DNA of 64,000 nt from Ashinkailepas kermadecensis (taxonomy: Eukaryota; Arthropoda; Thecostraca; Neolepadidae), in assembly GCA_034440615.1 (NCBI GenBank), contig JAOTOM010004289.1, positions 139,501 through 203,500 of the forward strand, in the 5' to 3' direction. The translations under genes were made by a program, and so were the position numbers. Positions 22,123 to 33,586 of the stretch are shown here, piece after piece. The notes beneath the pieces are model-generated. The model searched no databases. It saw only the letters and a list, made by a program, of their open reading frames with translations, and was not told the origin of the DNA. Every line of letters begins with the position of its first letter. The stretch's first letter is position 1.

Positions 22123-25100
22123 GAAGGTATGTGACGTGTGCCAGTGGCGGTTCAACTCTTCAGCGTGGACTGTATTAAGCTGCTTGGAAGAACAAGTCTA
22201 TATTCTGCGATTACGGTTGTTCACTCTCTTGGCAATTCTGATGCACCTGTTGGGTTTTCCTCCCAAATTGATACAACCAGCGAAGGTGGACCGTCGTAGG
22301 CCATACTTGTATTTCGTCTGTCGGTTGACCTTCACACTTTTGTCAGGTCGCCAGGGACTAAAGAAGTCCCGGTCACGCAGTCACTCACATGTGACTTACC
22401 TAACCAGGCGATACTGCTATGCCAGTGTCTTACAGAGTTTATCCTCTATTCCTAACAGTGCCGTAGTGGTGGATGCTTATGGAAATCATTGGGGGCCTAA
22501 GCATCGGATTCGACTAAGAGGAAAAAGCATTGATCGAACTCGTCTACATGGTTCATGTTCAACTATGGAAGCATTTGCATTTAGTTAAAAGTAGTAACTA
22601 GCTAAGCATTTCAGCTTTAGTTCAGCATGTCAAAATTGCATTACACCATTAGATCACAATTATTAGACATACCATTAGAAATGAAATCGATCAGGGAATT
22701 ACATCGGCTCTGATCTTATCGCCCCCCCCCCTTGGCTACGTTTCTGTCTTGGCTAAGTTTCTGTACATGGGTTCAACGATCCTGTTGTCCGGCTGTATGA
22801 AGCCTATTATCTATTCCTTTCGTACGCTACCCTTCTCCCTGGTGTTTCTCTGGGTCATTCAGGCATCGAAACGACACACATGGTTTTAGCGTTGAGATAG
22901 TCCATCCCGATTCCGGAACTGACCATGTTATCAGCCCTGGATTGGTCAGTGGTCTGACCATGTTATCAGCCCTGGATTGGTCAGTGGTCTGACCATGTTA
23001 TCAGCCCTCGATTGGTCTTGTAGCATGGTGTCAGTCGCGGGCTGTGCCACCGGACGATGGAGGGGTTGGCGAGTGGAAAGCTGAACGGAGTGGACAGCTG
23101 CCATCCTGCCGTGGAACAAGGGATCAAGTTTTTTTATCTCGCCCCCTGAAATTTTGAGACTGAAGTGATTCACCTGATGAAGGCGAATCACCGTGCGTTG
23201 TCACGTGGCACACTTGGCGTGTGGGTTTAACAAAAAAAGACTTTTGAAGCAAAATGTTTACTGTTCACGAAGGCCCGTTGCCGAAATATATCCAGTGCTT
23301 GTTCGGATCTATGTTTTGTTTTAATATGAACATAAGGACATTTTACGCATTTTTCGAACATCTTACGTAATATTTACAGGGAATTCAGGACGAGTCCCCA
23401 AGGTAGATCCAAATTTGTTCACCTACGATTTTCATAAAAAGAAGGGTGCATTGGGTTATCTATAGCACCGATTGCAATTGCGATAATTTTTTGTTTCTAG
23501 GTTAAAGGGGTCACGAGATACAGGTTAGTAACATTTGGAGGTCACCGAGAATGTTCATCATTTGAATCATAGAAAATCATTTACATCTTCTTATTGGTAG
23601 CAATTAGCTTATCAAATCTGTGAATCATTGGGAAGCGGAAGATCTGCTCAGGGCAATGCAAATAAGCGTGGTCTTGTGAAGTCAACATTTTACCTCGTGG
23701 CCTAGTGACGTTTCATGAACCTCGTGACCTTTTAAAAAGGTTCTATTCGGATATTTTCAGCTGATGGGTGCCTAATCAATCGTCCTTATCGCATTGTCAG
23801 GATGCATTGTGTTTTTTTGTTTGTTTTTTTTTGTAAATCGGAATCTAATGAGTCAGAGGTAAAATATCAGGCCCTGATATCATTTCCAAATCATGGTATT
23901 TTACATGACAAGGAGCATGGCCTAAATGGATGCCATTTAAAAGCCACTCGCCCATAGATCACGATGGTGATATTATCAAGAACTACACAGGTAACAAAGA
24001 TCATATGTGGGTCAGTAACCTGACCTCAATATATTGCATTTGTGTGTATTGTAGGAGCAATCGATATGGGTCTCATTTTTAAGCCCTTTGCTGATCGATT
24101 GCGATTACATCAGGTGTAATTGCATGTGAGAACACGATGGTCACATATGAGTCAGCGATCTGCCCTTATGCTAAAGCTTTAGGTGTGCATTATGAAAGGT
24201 ATTCGAAATGGGAGCGTTTGGGAGCACTTTGTTCAAAGAAAACAACAAGGCCATACATAAACCTGTCATGAAAGGTGACATAGGTCACATCTATTTTTGT
24301 GAACCATACCACGATCTACGGTACCTAGTAGGATTTGTCTATGTTCTGGTGTTCTCGTGTGGCTGGGGCCTGTTGACGCGTGGGCCACGAGTTATCGTCC
24401 CTCTGACGTCACCATTTTATGACGTCTTTTATTTGTTGGTGGAAGCCGCCGCGGCCACGCACGTCCTTGAACAGAAATTGAACAGGGAAGTGATTTAATT
24501 TTACGAGTCCGACAAAATAAGTAGGTTGTGCCCTGGCAGGGGACGCTAAAGCCGCTCGATATGCGAAAGGCACGAAATGTACGGTACAAAAGCGGCTGCT
24601 TTTGCGCAGTCTTCGCGAATTGTGCACTGCTTTTTAGGAAGGAAATGACAGCCATGTCATCGGGTTGTTCAACCTTTGCGAATCTGAGGCCCCACCATTG
24701 CGTGCTGGCCGACGGCTGGGCAGTTAACGTCTCTGTGCGATCTGTTGATCGTTGCTCGTTGATTAGTTTTGTGCTTTCGGCCGACAAGCATGTTTTCACG
24801 CTTAATTATGCAGCACAGCAGCTGACGCGTCATCACTTTATCGCCCAGACACAATCGCGGTACTCCAAGCAGCTGCGTGACTATCTCTGACAGTGAGACG
24901 GTCGTGGTCGCTGCTTTTTTCGACATTTTTCCCTTTGTCTTCCCGGATGCGGTTCAAAGTTTCCATTGGGGTAACTTTAAATTCATTCAACATCCGCTAG
25001 CGATGTGCACCAGTGATTCAACTCATGAGTAAAATCCAGCGTGGCGCCTACTTTCGCGTGCGCTTAATCTGGAACCTTATTCACACACGGTTCACACACG

Positions 25101-25304
25101 TCTATGTTACCCAAAATGCAGAAAGCTGGACCGAAATATAGCAACGTGTGTTGTACCTCTTACCAAATTATATCGCTGGTTCATCACAGGTAAGTACGAA
25201 GGAGAACTCAGTTCTCGTTATATATTGTGCGACTTTAGAAAACTGGGTCCGTACTCCTTCACATCCGGTAGTTATTCGTAAATAACAGCACGATACAGTA
25301 CGGT
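22123..25304. other. No gene recognised; 35-bp minisatellite inside
   Basis: At 22922-23015 there are three copies of a 35-bp unit containing TGACCATGTTATCAGCCCTG. A C10 tract lies near 22722. Longer open frames (22121-22588, 24208-24498, 24528-24890) show no motifs I recognise and no convincing splice context. The rest looks like old AT-rich intron sequence. Confidence 0.4.
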
Positions 25305-25312
25305 AATATATT

Positions 25313-25509
25313 CAGAGGCATAGCCAAGCAGGGTGGGTGGGGGGGGGGGGGTGGTCGCCCCCTAAAAATACATGAGTTGAAGCAAGTATGTTTGTACCAT
25401 GCCAAACCACATATGTTCGGTGCGTGAAGAACTCCGAAAGCGTTCTCCATAGCATGTATTTTTGTGTTGTCGCACAGCCCCCATAAAGCATATCCAGTCT
25501 GCACCCCTG
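25313..25509. mobile_element. hAT-like MITE, 197 bp, perfect 8-bp target duplication
   Basis: Flanked on both sides by AATATATT (25305-25312 and 25510-25517). The ends CAGAGGCATAGCCAAGCAGG and, as reverse complement, CAGGGGTGCAGACTGGATAT are imperfect inverted repeats of the CAGnGGnnnAGnC type. It has an internal G-tract (about 25338-25350) and no coding capacity. The perfect duplication suggests a younger insertion than the MITE at 9336. Confidence 0.82.
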
Positions 25510-25517
25510 AATATATT

Positions 25518-26148
25518 AACGCAGCAAGCGCAGTAGCACTGACAATCTTAACCTCCGCCGTGCTGGGAGGGGGAGGGGGCTATCGATAGTCCCTCAGGTT
25601 TTTCCGCGATAGCGGCGGAACTAGTGGATGCAGAAAGACCACCACATTTTCGTATTAAAGGTGATAGATCAGGTCACTTATCTCCACAAGTCCATCCTAT
25701 GCAGTATGTTGCTGTTCATCGTCAAGTGATATCTGAATTCGGTTTCAGCGTTACCTAAGTCGTGTGACATGAGATTGGATGATAAATGAATGGCCTGAAA
25801 TGGTCTGACCTCGTGCAAGCTGACCTGATTTGACATTTCTTTTGAATAACTTCCCGAGAAATGCACACATAGGCGAAGGCTGAAGTGAGTTTATCAATTT
25901 GTGCATTGTCCCAGCGTGACCTGGGGTCAGGCCACGAGGTCGAAAGCTGAACATTTTGTAAAGTTGCTCCAGTATCATAGCAGTTCTTCTTGGAACACAA
26001 TGTTATGCTTCAAACATGATGTTCCGGAGATATTCAAGCTTAAACTACTGGTTCTGGCCACATGATATTATCTGATCTGACCGTGTAATTTTCGGATGTT
26101 GATTAGATACAACTATTTTGCTTGAATGGTTATGTTGGAAGAACCCGA

Positions 26149-26198
<50 letters not shown>

Positions 26199-26935
26199 GT
26201 GTGTGTGTGTGTGTGTGTATGTGTGTTTTCACACTCACAGATAATTATCCAATGTAAATGTCAGGTCACTGGGTTGGCCTTATGACCTTTATGACCTACA
26301 TTATGACCTTTAGAGACCTTAACATGGCCAGACACAGAGAAATGGAAAGTGATATGGGCGATAGGCTATGTTGACTGGCCAATAGCATTTACACTGTGTC
26401 TCTCACATGCATGGTTTGGAAGTTGGGTTTCAGGCCTGGCACTGACCTGACCAGACCGATCCTGTCTGGACTCGTTTTCACTATAATCGAGAGAAATGCA
26501 TTCATCTGTTAACATTTTTGCAAAGCAATGTCGAAAGAACACAAGCTCTGTCTTTTCATGATCATTTTTCAGAGACTTCAGTCCGGGTCCATATATTGAC
26601 CTAATCGATCTCAGGTAACCTCTGGGTTCTGCCGACCGGCACGGCCAGGGCCCAGGCCTGGCATCTCTGCCGGCGTTGCACGGTGCACATGTAACAATCA
26701 CCGAGCCACCCATTCTAATTTGCTTCCAATACTAAATTGACAGATTGGATGACACTCCAATTTCATGATTTTGGAGCTGACAATCCCAGAGTTGAACAAC
26801 GCACACAAACAAGTTAGCCAATAGGACACACCAGCAAAGCGCCCTGCTGGGCGAATGACCAACTATGCTTGGTAAGCTTCATCTGAAGGCTTGAGAAGAT
26901 CCTGTCTCATTTATATCAAACTGGTGATCAAGCCA
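25518..26935. other. No gene recognised
   Basis: Intron sequence with many TGACCT words (about 25800-26320), resembling in flavour but not clearly homologous to the ~166-bp monomers at 5-6.6 kb. No coding motifs. Confidence 0.35.
26156..26220. repeat. Compound (AT)n(GT)n microsatellite
   Basis: About 20 AT pairs run directly into about 10 GT pairs. Confidence 0.95.
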
Positions 26936-27618
26936 AGAAGCTGCCCGCCGTTCAGGTTCCCCTCCCGCCCACCTAGCTGTCTCGTAGGTGTCCTTCCCGG
27001 GGCATCTACGGGAAGCTCCGCCCCCCCCGGTGACGTCAAACACCCGGACCACTAGTTGATTGTCAGCCGGACTAGCCGGCGGCCGCCACTAGTACCTTTC
27101 GGTCCAGCGGCGCTCTCGGGCGCCGTCGGGAAACCGAATTGTACCGGTGGCCGGCCACGACTGCCTTTTTCCCATCCCACCCAATAGTCTAGAGCCGAAC
27201 AGAGGTACCTTTCTGGTTTAAAGGACTCGCCGCGGGCGGGCTAACGGCCTTCGGACCGTGACTGCGCCCGCCTCTGCTCGGCTGATCCCATCCCACCAAA
27301 CTCTTTGTTTCTCTGCCCCTTTCCACGTCAGTTCTTTTCACACTTCTCCTTGTAACACCCCTTCGGGGTGTCTTTCTTGTCTGCACCCCTTCCGGGCGCC
27401 CTTCCCTCCACACACACACTCCTCCCCACTCCCCTCTGGGGTAAGCACCCTCGCCCCGGTATGCCCGGGAGTCCCCCGCCCCACTCGGAAGGCGGAGGAC
27501 GCCGACTCCGGCCTGGAGCCACCTGCCCCCTCCCCGGGACCCTCCGGAAGGAGAGTCCGTCCTTCTCATAACAAGGGAGGAGGGCTCGTGGGCCCGTACC
27601 TCCCCTTGGCTATCGCGA

Positions 27619-28749
27619 TGGAGTTAGATGGCTGGACCGGCGCAGTAGTGTCCACCAAAATTCTACGATCAGGATCCCTGCTGGTGCGGGTGAGGGAGGC
27701 CGCACAGGCCCGAGCCCTACTGAGGGTAGGCAGGTTCTTGGGAGAAGAGACCACCGTGGAGCTGGCCAACCGGTTAAACCTAACGTACGTGACAGCTTAT
27801 TCCACCGAGCTCGCGGAGCTGACTGAAGAGGAGCTCCTCGCGGAGCTCAAACTGCAGGGTGTGTGTGAGGTGGTCCGCCTCGGATGTCTGCCCCGCCCTG
27901 GCCCTGTCTTAAAGTTGGACTTTAGGACACTGTCTCCGCCCGACCATATCATGGCAGGGTACCTACGGGTCGGCCTACCGGCCGCCCTACGCCCCGGACC
28001 CCGCCCCCCGCCCGCTGCGCCTGCTTTCAGTGGTACGGGCATCACAGCAGGGTGTGTCGTGCCCATACTCCAGTATGTGGCCGATGTGCCGAAGGGCAAC
28101 CCACAGACACCTGCTCAAGTGACGAACCACGCTGCGCAGCGTGCCAAGGGCCACACCCTGCCTCGTCTCCCCCCCCGATGCCCGCCTGGTTGGAGGAAAA
28201 ATAATGGCAGCAACGCAGCACGTTGCTCAGCGCAGCACTCCGACCTCGCCCCCATCAGCCGTATGGACCCGGCCCCGGTTAGCCCCTCTGTGGCCGACAC
28301 CAGCAGAGGCGGCGTCCCGCCCCCAATCCCTCTCGCCCAGACCGTCCGAGCTCGACCCTTCCCACTCCTCCCCACCTCCGCCGCCGCCGGCCACGCGCCC
28401 TGCTCCCCTAGCGGGCTCTTCGGACTCCCCCCCCCCACCGTCACCAGGCCGTCCCACCGCCGGCCACGCGCCACGCTCCCATCGAGGGCTGCCCCGACAC
28501 CCGTCCCCACCACCGCCACCAGGTCGCCCGGCCCACCAAGGCGCGGTCATCTTCAACACCGCTCCCTCAAGGCCGCCCCTGTTCTCCCCGCCTCCCCCTC
28601 TGACCTCCCGGGTCGGCCCCCTCTCGGCGCCCGAGCCCGAACCCCCGGGGATCGAAAGCTCCCCTCATCCTCACCAGAGTCTCCTACTCCTACGATACGG
28701 ACGATCTCGCCACACCCTCCTCGCCACACACACGCCTGCGGGGTGTGAG
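27619..28749 (+). pseudogene. LINE A ORF1: RRM-like RNA-binding protein with zinc knuckles
   Basis: A nucleic-acid-binding ORF1 of the I/Jockey kind. From the ATG at 27619: a S-G-S-L-L-V-R-V strand, A-Q-A-R-A-L-L, a long E-L-T-E-E-E-L-L-A-E-L helix, V-C-E-V-V-R-L, then A-G-Y-L-R-V-G-L-P. About 28015 the frame shifts. In the shifted frame come C-F-Q-W-Y-G-H-H-S-R-V-C (a CCHC knuckle with Trp replacing its second Cys), V-C-G-R-C and R-C-A-A-C knuckles. The rest is Pro/Ser-rich. The open frame extends upstream to 27258 without homology, so that part is likely 5' UTR. Confidence 0.75.
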
Positions 28750-28763
28750 CACCAACACCACTA

Positions 28764-28952
28764 ATGCGGACACCCACCACTGAATTATTGCTCCAATGGA
28801 ATACGAGGTCACTTATATCCCATTGGGTAGAATTCAAGGAATATATCATAAAAAATAAGCCATTGATTGCCGCTGTTCAGGGGACCCGATTGCGTGACAA
28901 TGATTCATACAATTGTAAAATATTTGGTTACACAAAAAAACCTATCTACGAG
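28764..28952 (+). pseudogene. LINE A ORF2 start: endonuclease N-terminus
   Basis: Reads L-L-L-Q-W-N-T-R-S-L (catalytic Asn) and I-A-A-V-Q-G-T-R-L (catalytic Glu position occupied by Gly in Q-G-T, normally Q-E-T), then F-G-Y-T. Homology stops at about 28952 where the minus-strand gypsy fragment begins, and resumes at 31699 with A-L-F-I-S. Confidence 0.8.
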
Positions 28953-31693
28953 AACGCAGTAATGTAACATTCAAACACACACATCATACCGGCCTGGTTT
29001 TCGCACCAGTCGACCACTCCGCGTACGGTAGCCGGTGTCCGACTGGCTGGCAGCCTCATCAGTGCGTGGGACGAGGATCGCTTTACCCGACATATCGTCA
29101 TACTCCCCGAACTGTTTACAAAAACTGCTGTTGCGCCTCAACAGCTTCCAGTCACCCGGTCTCCTAACTAACAGTTAGCTGTGATCCCTTCACGTCGACT
29201 ACAGTGTAAGGCTCAGAGAAGAACGCTGGAGTAAGTTTGCTGAGCCTTTTTGGTACGCGGACAAGCACTTTGCTACCAACACAAATAGTCTGTGGCCGAG
29301 AACGCCGCCGTTTGTCCGCGTATCTTTGTCCACGTGCACTGCTCCGCTCATGCGACATCATCACCTCGGCACGACCAGGCGCGGACGGCGGTCTGATGAC
29401 ATCCGGCAGCTTCGTCCTTAACTGTCGCCCGTAGGTCAGCTCCGCCGGGCTTCTTCCGGTGGAAGAGTGCGGAGTGGATCGGTACGCCATCAGGAATGAC
29501 TGTAGACTCTCCCGCCAGCAACGCCGCTCCACCACCGCTGCCCGGATCGCTTTAAGCAGAGTGCGGTTCTGGCGTTCGACAAGCCCATTTGCCTGTGGCC
29601 ACAGAGGAGTCAGTCAGATGACTGATCTGGCGTGTATCACAAAACTCTTCGAACTCCGGTGAGGTTAAGTTTCTGGCGTTATCCGTAGTTAGTGTTATCG
29701 GAAATCGAAGTCGCGCGAAAATATTTTCCAGCTGCTGGATGATCACCCTTGACGTTGTCAACTGCATCACTTCAACATCCACCCAACGCGAGTACCTATC
29801 AATAACTGCGAGTAGAGACTCGCCGGTGGGAAGCGGTCCGCAGAGATCAAGGCTGACGTCTTCCCATGGTCCGATCGGCAGTTTGCTGGTCACCACTGGA
29901 TTTGGTGGATTTCCTGGCGATACAACCAGACAAGTATGGCACGATTTGATCAACACCTCAGCATCTCGATCAATGCCTGGCCACCATACCTTGCTTCGCA
30001 GACGTTGCTTGGTGCGCACTACTCCCTGATGGCCTTCGTGAGCAAGCTGGTGGACTTGATGGACTTGATAACCCTGATGGACTTGTTTGCGCAGGGTTGC
30101 TGGAATAACAAGTCTATTTCCACGCAGCGCCATGTCATTATGCACTCAGAGCTCGTGTCCCACGGATTTGTACAACCTGGGGCAGTCATAAACTTTACCT
30201 CATGGGAGCCAATTCAGCACGGCCTGCAACTCGTCGTCCTTTCCTGTCTCTTCCTGAATAGTCTTCCTTTTTAATGCTACTGGAACTGCGTGCCAAGACA
30301 CAAAACGGATGTAGTCCTCACCGCTTCTCTGCGCTCTAGAAGGTGCCACTTCTTGAGTCAGCCTACTGAGACAATCAGCGATCTTACGTGATCCTGGCAC
30401 ATGTCGAACGGTATAGCGGTGAGACTGCAGATGGAGTACCCACCTTTCAACTCGCGCTGGTGGCTTAGAGGAGAGCGAAAAAATAACTTGCAGTGGTTTA
30501 TGGTCAGTGACCAGTGCAAAATCTATACCGTACAAGTACATATAGAAACGTTCACATTTCCATGTAACAGCGAGAGCCTCACCCTCAGTTTGCGAATAAC
30601 GGCGCCCAACATCAGTCAAACTTCGGCTGGCGTATTCAAGGTTGTAGCAGCTCATTGGTCTGTCTCTGCAGCAGAACAGCTCCAAGTCCAACTGGTGACG
30701 CATCAACCACCAGCTCAGTCTCGGTGTCCTGCTGAAAGTAGGCTAGTGTTCTTTGCTTAGATAGCTGCTTCTTCAGCTGGATGAAGGCGTCTCTGTCTGG
30801 TGTGTCCCAGCGCCATTCAGTCCCCGACTTGGTGAGCTGCCTCAGAGGTGCCGCCAGTGTAGAAGGTCCGGGATAAACCGGTCTATAAAATTCACCAGAC
30901 CTAGAAACGACCGTACTTCTGCGGGTGTGCTGGGATCCCGACCTTTCAGGACGGCCGCGACCCCTTTTCTGCTGAGATGGTGACCCATGAATGTCATCTC
31001 TGTTAAACGAAAACGACACTTGTTCTTGTTAAGTGTCAGCCCAGCGTGCATCAAACGCTATAATACGGCATCCAGACGTCTGTCATGTTCCTCGACCGTG
31101 GTGCCAAATACGACAATGTCATCAGCAATGTTGTGTGCGCCGTCACGGTCTGCAAGAACCTGCTGAATGATTCTCTGGTGGATTTCAGGAGCGCATGAAA
31201 TGCCGAACATTAGACGCCGATATCGATACAGTCCGTTATGTGTTGCGAACGCTGTGATGCTCCTGGACCCTTCTTCGAGCTCGATTTGGTGAAACGACTG
31301 CGCCAAGTCAAGTTTCGAGAAGATTGCAGCACCGGTCATCTCATGCAACACATCATCAATAGTGGGCATGGGGTGTGGCTCTCTTTTGACTGCGGTATTG
31401 GCCCGCCGCATGTCAACACAGAGGCTAATATCTCCGTTCTTCTTCGGGGCACACCCAATCGGCGACACCCAAGGCGTGGGTCCACTGACCTTTTCAACGA
31501 TACCTTCCTGCAGTAGCTCCTGAAGCTTCTTCTCCACTGCCCGCTGGAGCGAGACGGGACCCTCCGTGACTTCTGCGCGATAGGCTGGACGTCTGGATCG
31601 ATGTGCAGCTTCAGCTGAAAATCTTTCAACTTCTCAAGTCCCTTGAACAGCGATGAGTACTGGCCAGCAAGGGTCTCTGTGGAAACAGCTCAC
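28953..31693 (-). mobile_element. Old Ty3/gypsy pol fragment without LTRs
   Basis: Minus-strand pol sequence fills the gap between two collinear parts of LINE A. It has RT, RNase H and integrase in gypsy order but no gag, protease or LTR at either end that I can find. The junctions are placed by where LINE homology stops and starts, with about 15 bases of uncertainty. A pentamer ACGAG sits at both outer edges (28948-28952 and 31694-31698), but without LTRs it is weak evidence of a target duplication. Confidence 0.75.
29160..31690 (-). pseudogene. Gypsy pol remnant: RT, RNase H, integrase
   Basis: Reading from 31690 down: D-F-Q-L-K-L-H-I-D, then RT with G-I-V-E-K-V-S-G-P-T-P-W-V-S-P, K-L-D-L-A-Q-S-F-H-Q-I and catalytic I-A-D-D (31058-31537). 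An in-frame TAG is at 31058-31060. RNase H has L-V-V-D-A-S-P-V-G-L-G-A-V-L, Y-S-Q-T-E-G-E-A-L-A-V and V-T-D-H-K-P-L, then L-S-R-L. Integrase has H-E-G-H-Q-G...C-H-T-C, D-L-C-G-P-L-P and T-D-N-A-R-N (29552-30145). A frame break before the catalytic Glu is followed by the C-terminal part with P-A-E-L-T-Y-G-R. At least four frame breaks or stops: long inactive. Confidence 0.88.
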
Positions 31694-31698
31694 ACGAG

Positions 31699-33279
31699 GG
31701 CCAATTTATGCCGGCCAATGTATTGCCCTATTTATATCAGACACCCTCCTCCATCACCAGATCAACATTGACAGTAACCTAAATCGTATTGTTGTTTCTG
31801 TCCAAATTGCACAACTGGAGCTCACTATACTCTATCTTTATCTTCCACCTTCTCCTTCGCTATCCTTAGGTTCTGTGAACAACCTCTTCGGTCTTCTTCC
31901 TCACCGCTGTCTGATGCTGGGTGACCTTAATGCCCACCACCAGGCATGGGGCTGTCCCACCACATCCCCTCGCGAACACCACATTGAAACACTTCTCAAC
32001 ACCCACAACATGGTCTTTTAAATGACCAAACACCCACCCACAACACCGACATCGCCCCGTACCGTCCACCTGCCATAGACCTCTCTTTGGCTTCGGCTTC
32101 CATCTCAGCCCTATTTTCTTGGCACGTACAACCCGACCCCATTTTTAGCGATCACTCTCCCGTTCATATCATTCTTGAACGCTCAGCCCAGTCTAGAGAT
32201 TACTCATTTCTGCTCCGGTGGAATGTTCGCAACGCGAAATGGCCATCGTTCTCCCAGGAAATTGACAGTCTTCCATTCTCACTCCCATCCCATAATTTCA
32301 GCATTTCTTAACACCATATTACTCGCGGCAGAAAAGCATGCCCCCCATACTCGTCGCTCCCCCGGCCGTCACCACGTGCCGTGGTGGAACGACAAGTGTC
32401 AACGCGCCGTCGCCCTGCGGCGGAGGGCTGAGCGAACATTTCGCAAAAATCCTACCCCACAAAACATGTTAAAAGCCGGCGAGGCTAAAAACGTCGTCAG
32501 TAGATTATCCTTGCCGCCAAAAAACGCAGCTGGCAACTTTATTCAAACTCATTCAATCGTTTTACACCCATCGGGAACATTTGGACCCAAATTCGCTCTT
32601 TCGTAAATGGCAGATCCCCACACCGCGGATTCCCACAACTGACAGTTAACCAACGCCGCATCACAGAACCCACAGAGGTCGCGGAACACTTTGCCACCTA
32701 TTATGCTGACATCTCCTCAAATGCACAATACTCGCAACACACCATCGACTTCTTCCAAAACACTCTCGCCAACCTGCAACTTTACCTCTGACAACACTGA
32801 ACCATATAATGCCCCCTTTACTCTCTATGAACTAAATTTATCCCTCTCCAAAGTAACCAACACTGCGACTGGTCCCGACCAACTAGCATACCCCTTCTTC
32901 CAAAACCTATCCGACTCCGGAAACGACAACCTCCTTTCGGCACTAAATCAACTACGGACAGACGGCACCTTTCTCCTTCTTGGTCCACTGGCACTAGCAT
33001 TCCTGTCGCTAAACATCTAAAACCTCGCGACCTACCCTCGAGCTATCGATCCATCTCTCTCACTAGTTGTGCCTCTAAAAATTTTGAGCGCGTGATCAAT
33101 GGACGAATCAGAATCTACCTCTAAAACAATGAAATTCTGTTCCATTTCACAGCGGCTTTTGACCCAGACGCAGCACCGCCGACAACCTCATCCAAATTGT
33201 TGACTCTATACGGCGCGGTTTCATGAAAAAAAAACATGAAACCGTCGCACTTTCTCTCGACTTAAAATCCGCATTCAAT
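31699..33279 (+). pseudogene. LINE A ORF2 middle: endonuclease C-terminus, linker, RT fingers
   Basis: Continues with C-I-A-L-F-I-S, L-Y-L-P-P-S, M-L-G-D-L-N-A-H-H (catalytic Asp/Asn and His, about 31915-31945) and F-S-D-H-S-P-V-H (terminal Asp-His, about 32145). A basic linker W-W-N-D-K-C follows. RT fingers appear as A-T-G-P-D-Q-L (about 32870) and S-Y-R-S-I-S-L (about 33040, other frame). The palm starts with L-S-L-D-L-K-S-A-F-N-K-V, cut by the LTR element directly after AAAGT. At least five frame changes are present. Confidence 0.82.
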
Positions 33280-33284
33280 AAAGT

Positions 33285-33544
33285 TGTGGTGTGATGACAT
33301 GTGAGTCACGACCGCCGCTCGGGCAGGGGCGTGACGTCGGGTGCGCCGCTGTATTCCGGGGTGGCGCAATCGCGGGCGGGGCTCCGGGACGCTCAGCTGA
33401 CGGCCGCGTGGGCGGCCGACGTGGCCCAATGAGCGGCCGCCACGCCCGCGGGTTCCGGCGAGAGCCGGGGGCAGTCTGCGATGGGCTGTCTCACGCTCTG
33501 GACGTAATACAGAGTTAGCTTTTCTCACCGGCTTTGCAATCACA
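33285..33544 (+). repeat. 5' LTR, 260 bp
   Basis: Begins TGTGGTGTGATGACATGTGA and ends GCTTTGCAATCACA. It differs from the 3' LTR only at 33461 (A here, G there). CCAAT occurs near the middle; no clear TATA box or AATAAA within it. The sequence after it (AGCTATTTCGGCCCC) does not start with the TGG of a usual tRNA primer site. Confidence 0.95.
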
Positions 33545-33586
33545 AGCTATTTCGGCCCCTTGCTGTGGCCAGTGCAAAGTCAAGCC

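Noticed and set aside
22121..22588. A 155-codon open frame as a host exon
   Set aside because: No recognised motif, no convincing acceptor or donor pair, and no fit to the transporter.
24208..24890. Overlapping open frames on both strands as a gene
   Set aside because: Composition and lack of motifs do not support coding; kept as unassigned intron.
27258..27618. N-terminal extension of LINE A ORF1
   Set aside because: The stretch is open but Pro/Ser-rich without homology to ORF1; the ATG at 27619 immediately before the recognisable domain is a better start.
28948..31698. ACGAG on both sides of the gypsy fragment as a 5-bp target duplication
   Set aside because: A 5-base match is likely by chance, there are no LTRs at the edges, and removal leaves the LINE frame off by one.
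33210..33245. Inverted word GTTTCATG...CATGAAAC as a terminator
   Set aside because: It lies inside LINE A RT coding sequence (F-M-K-K-K-H-E-T region) and is explained by codons around an A-run.
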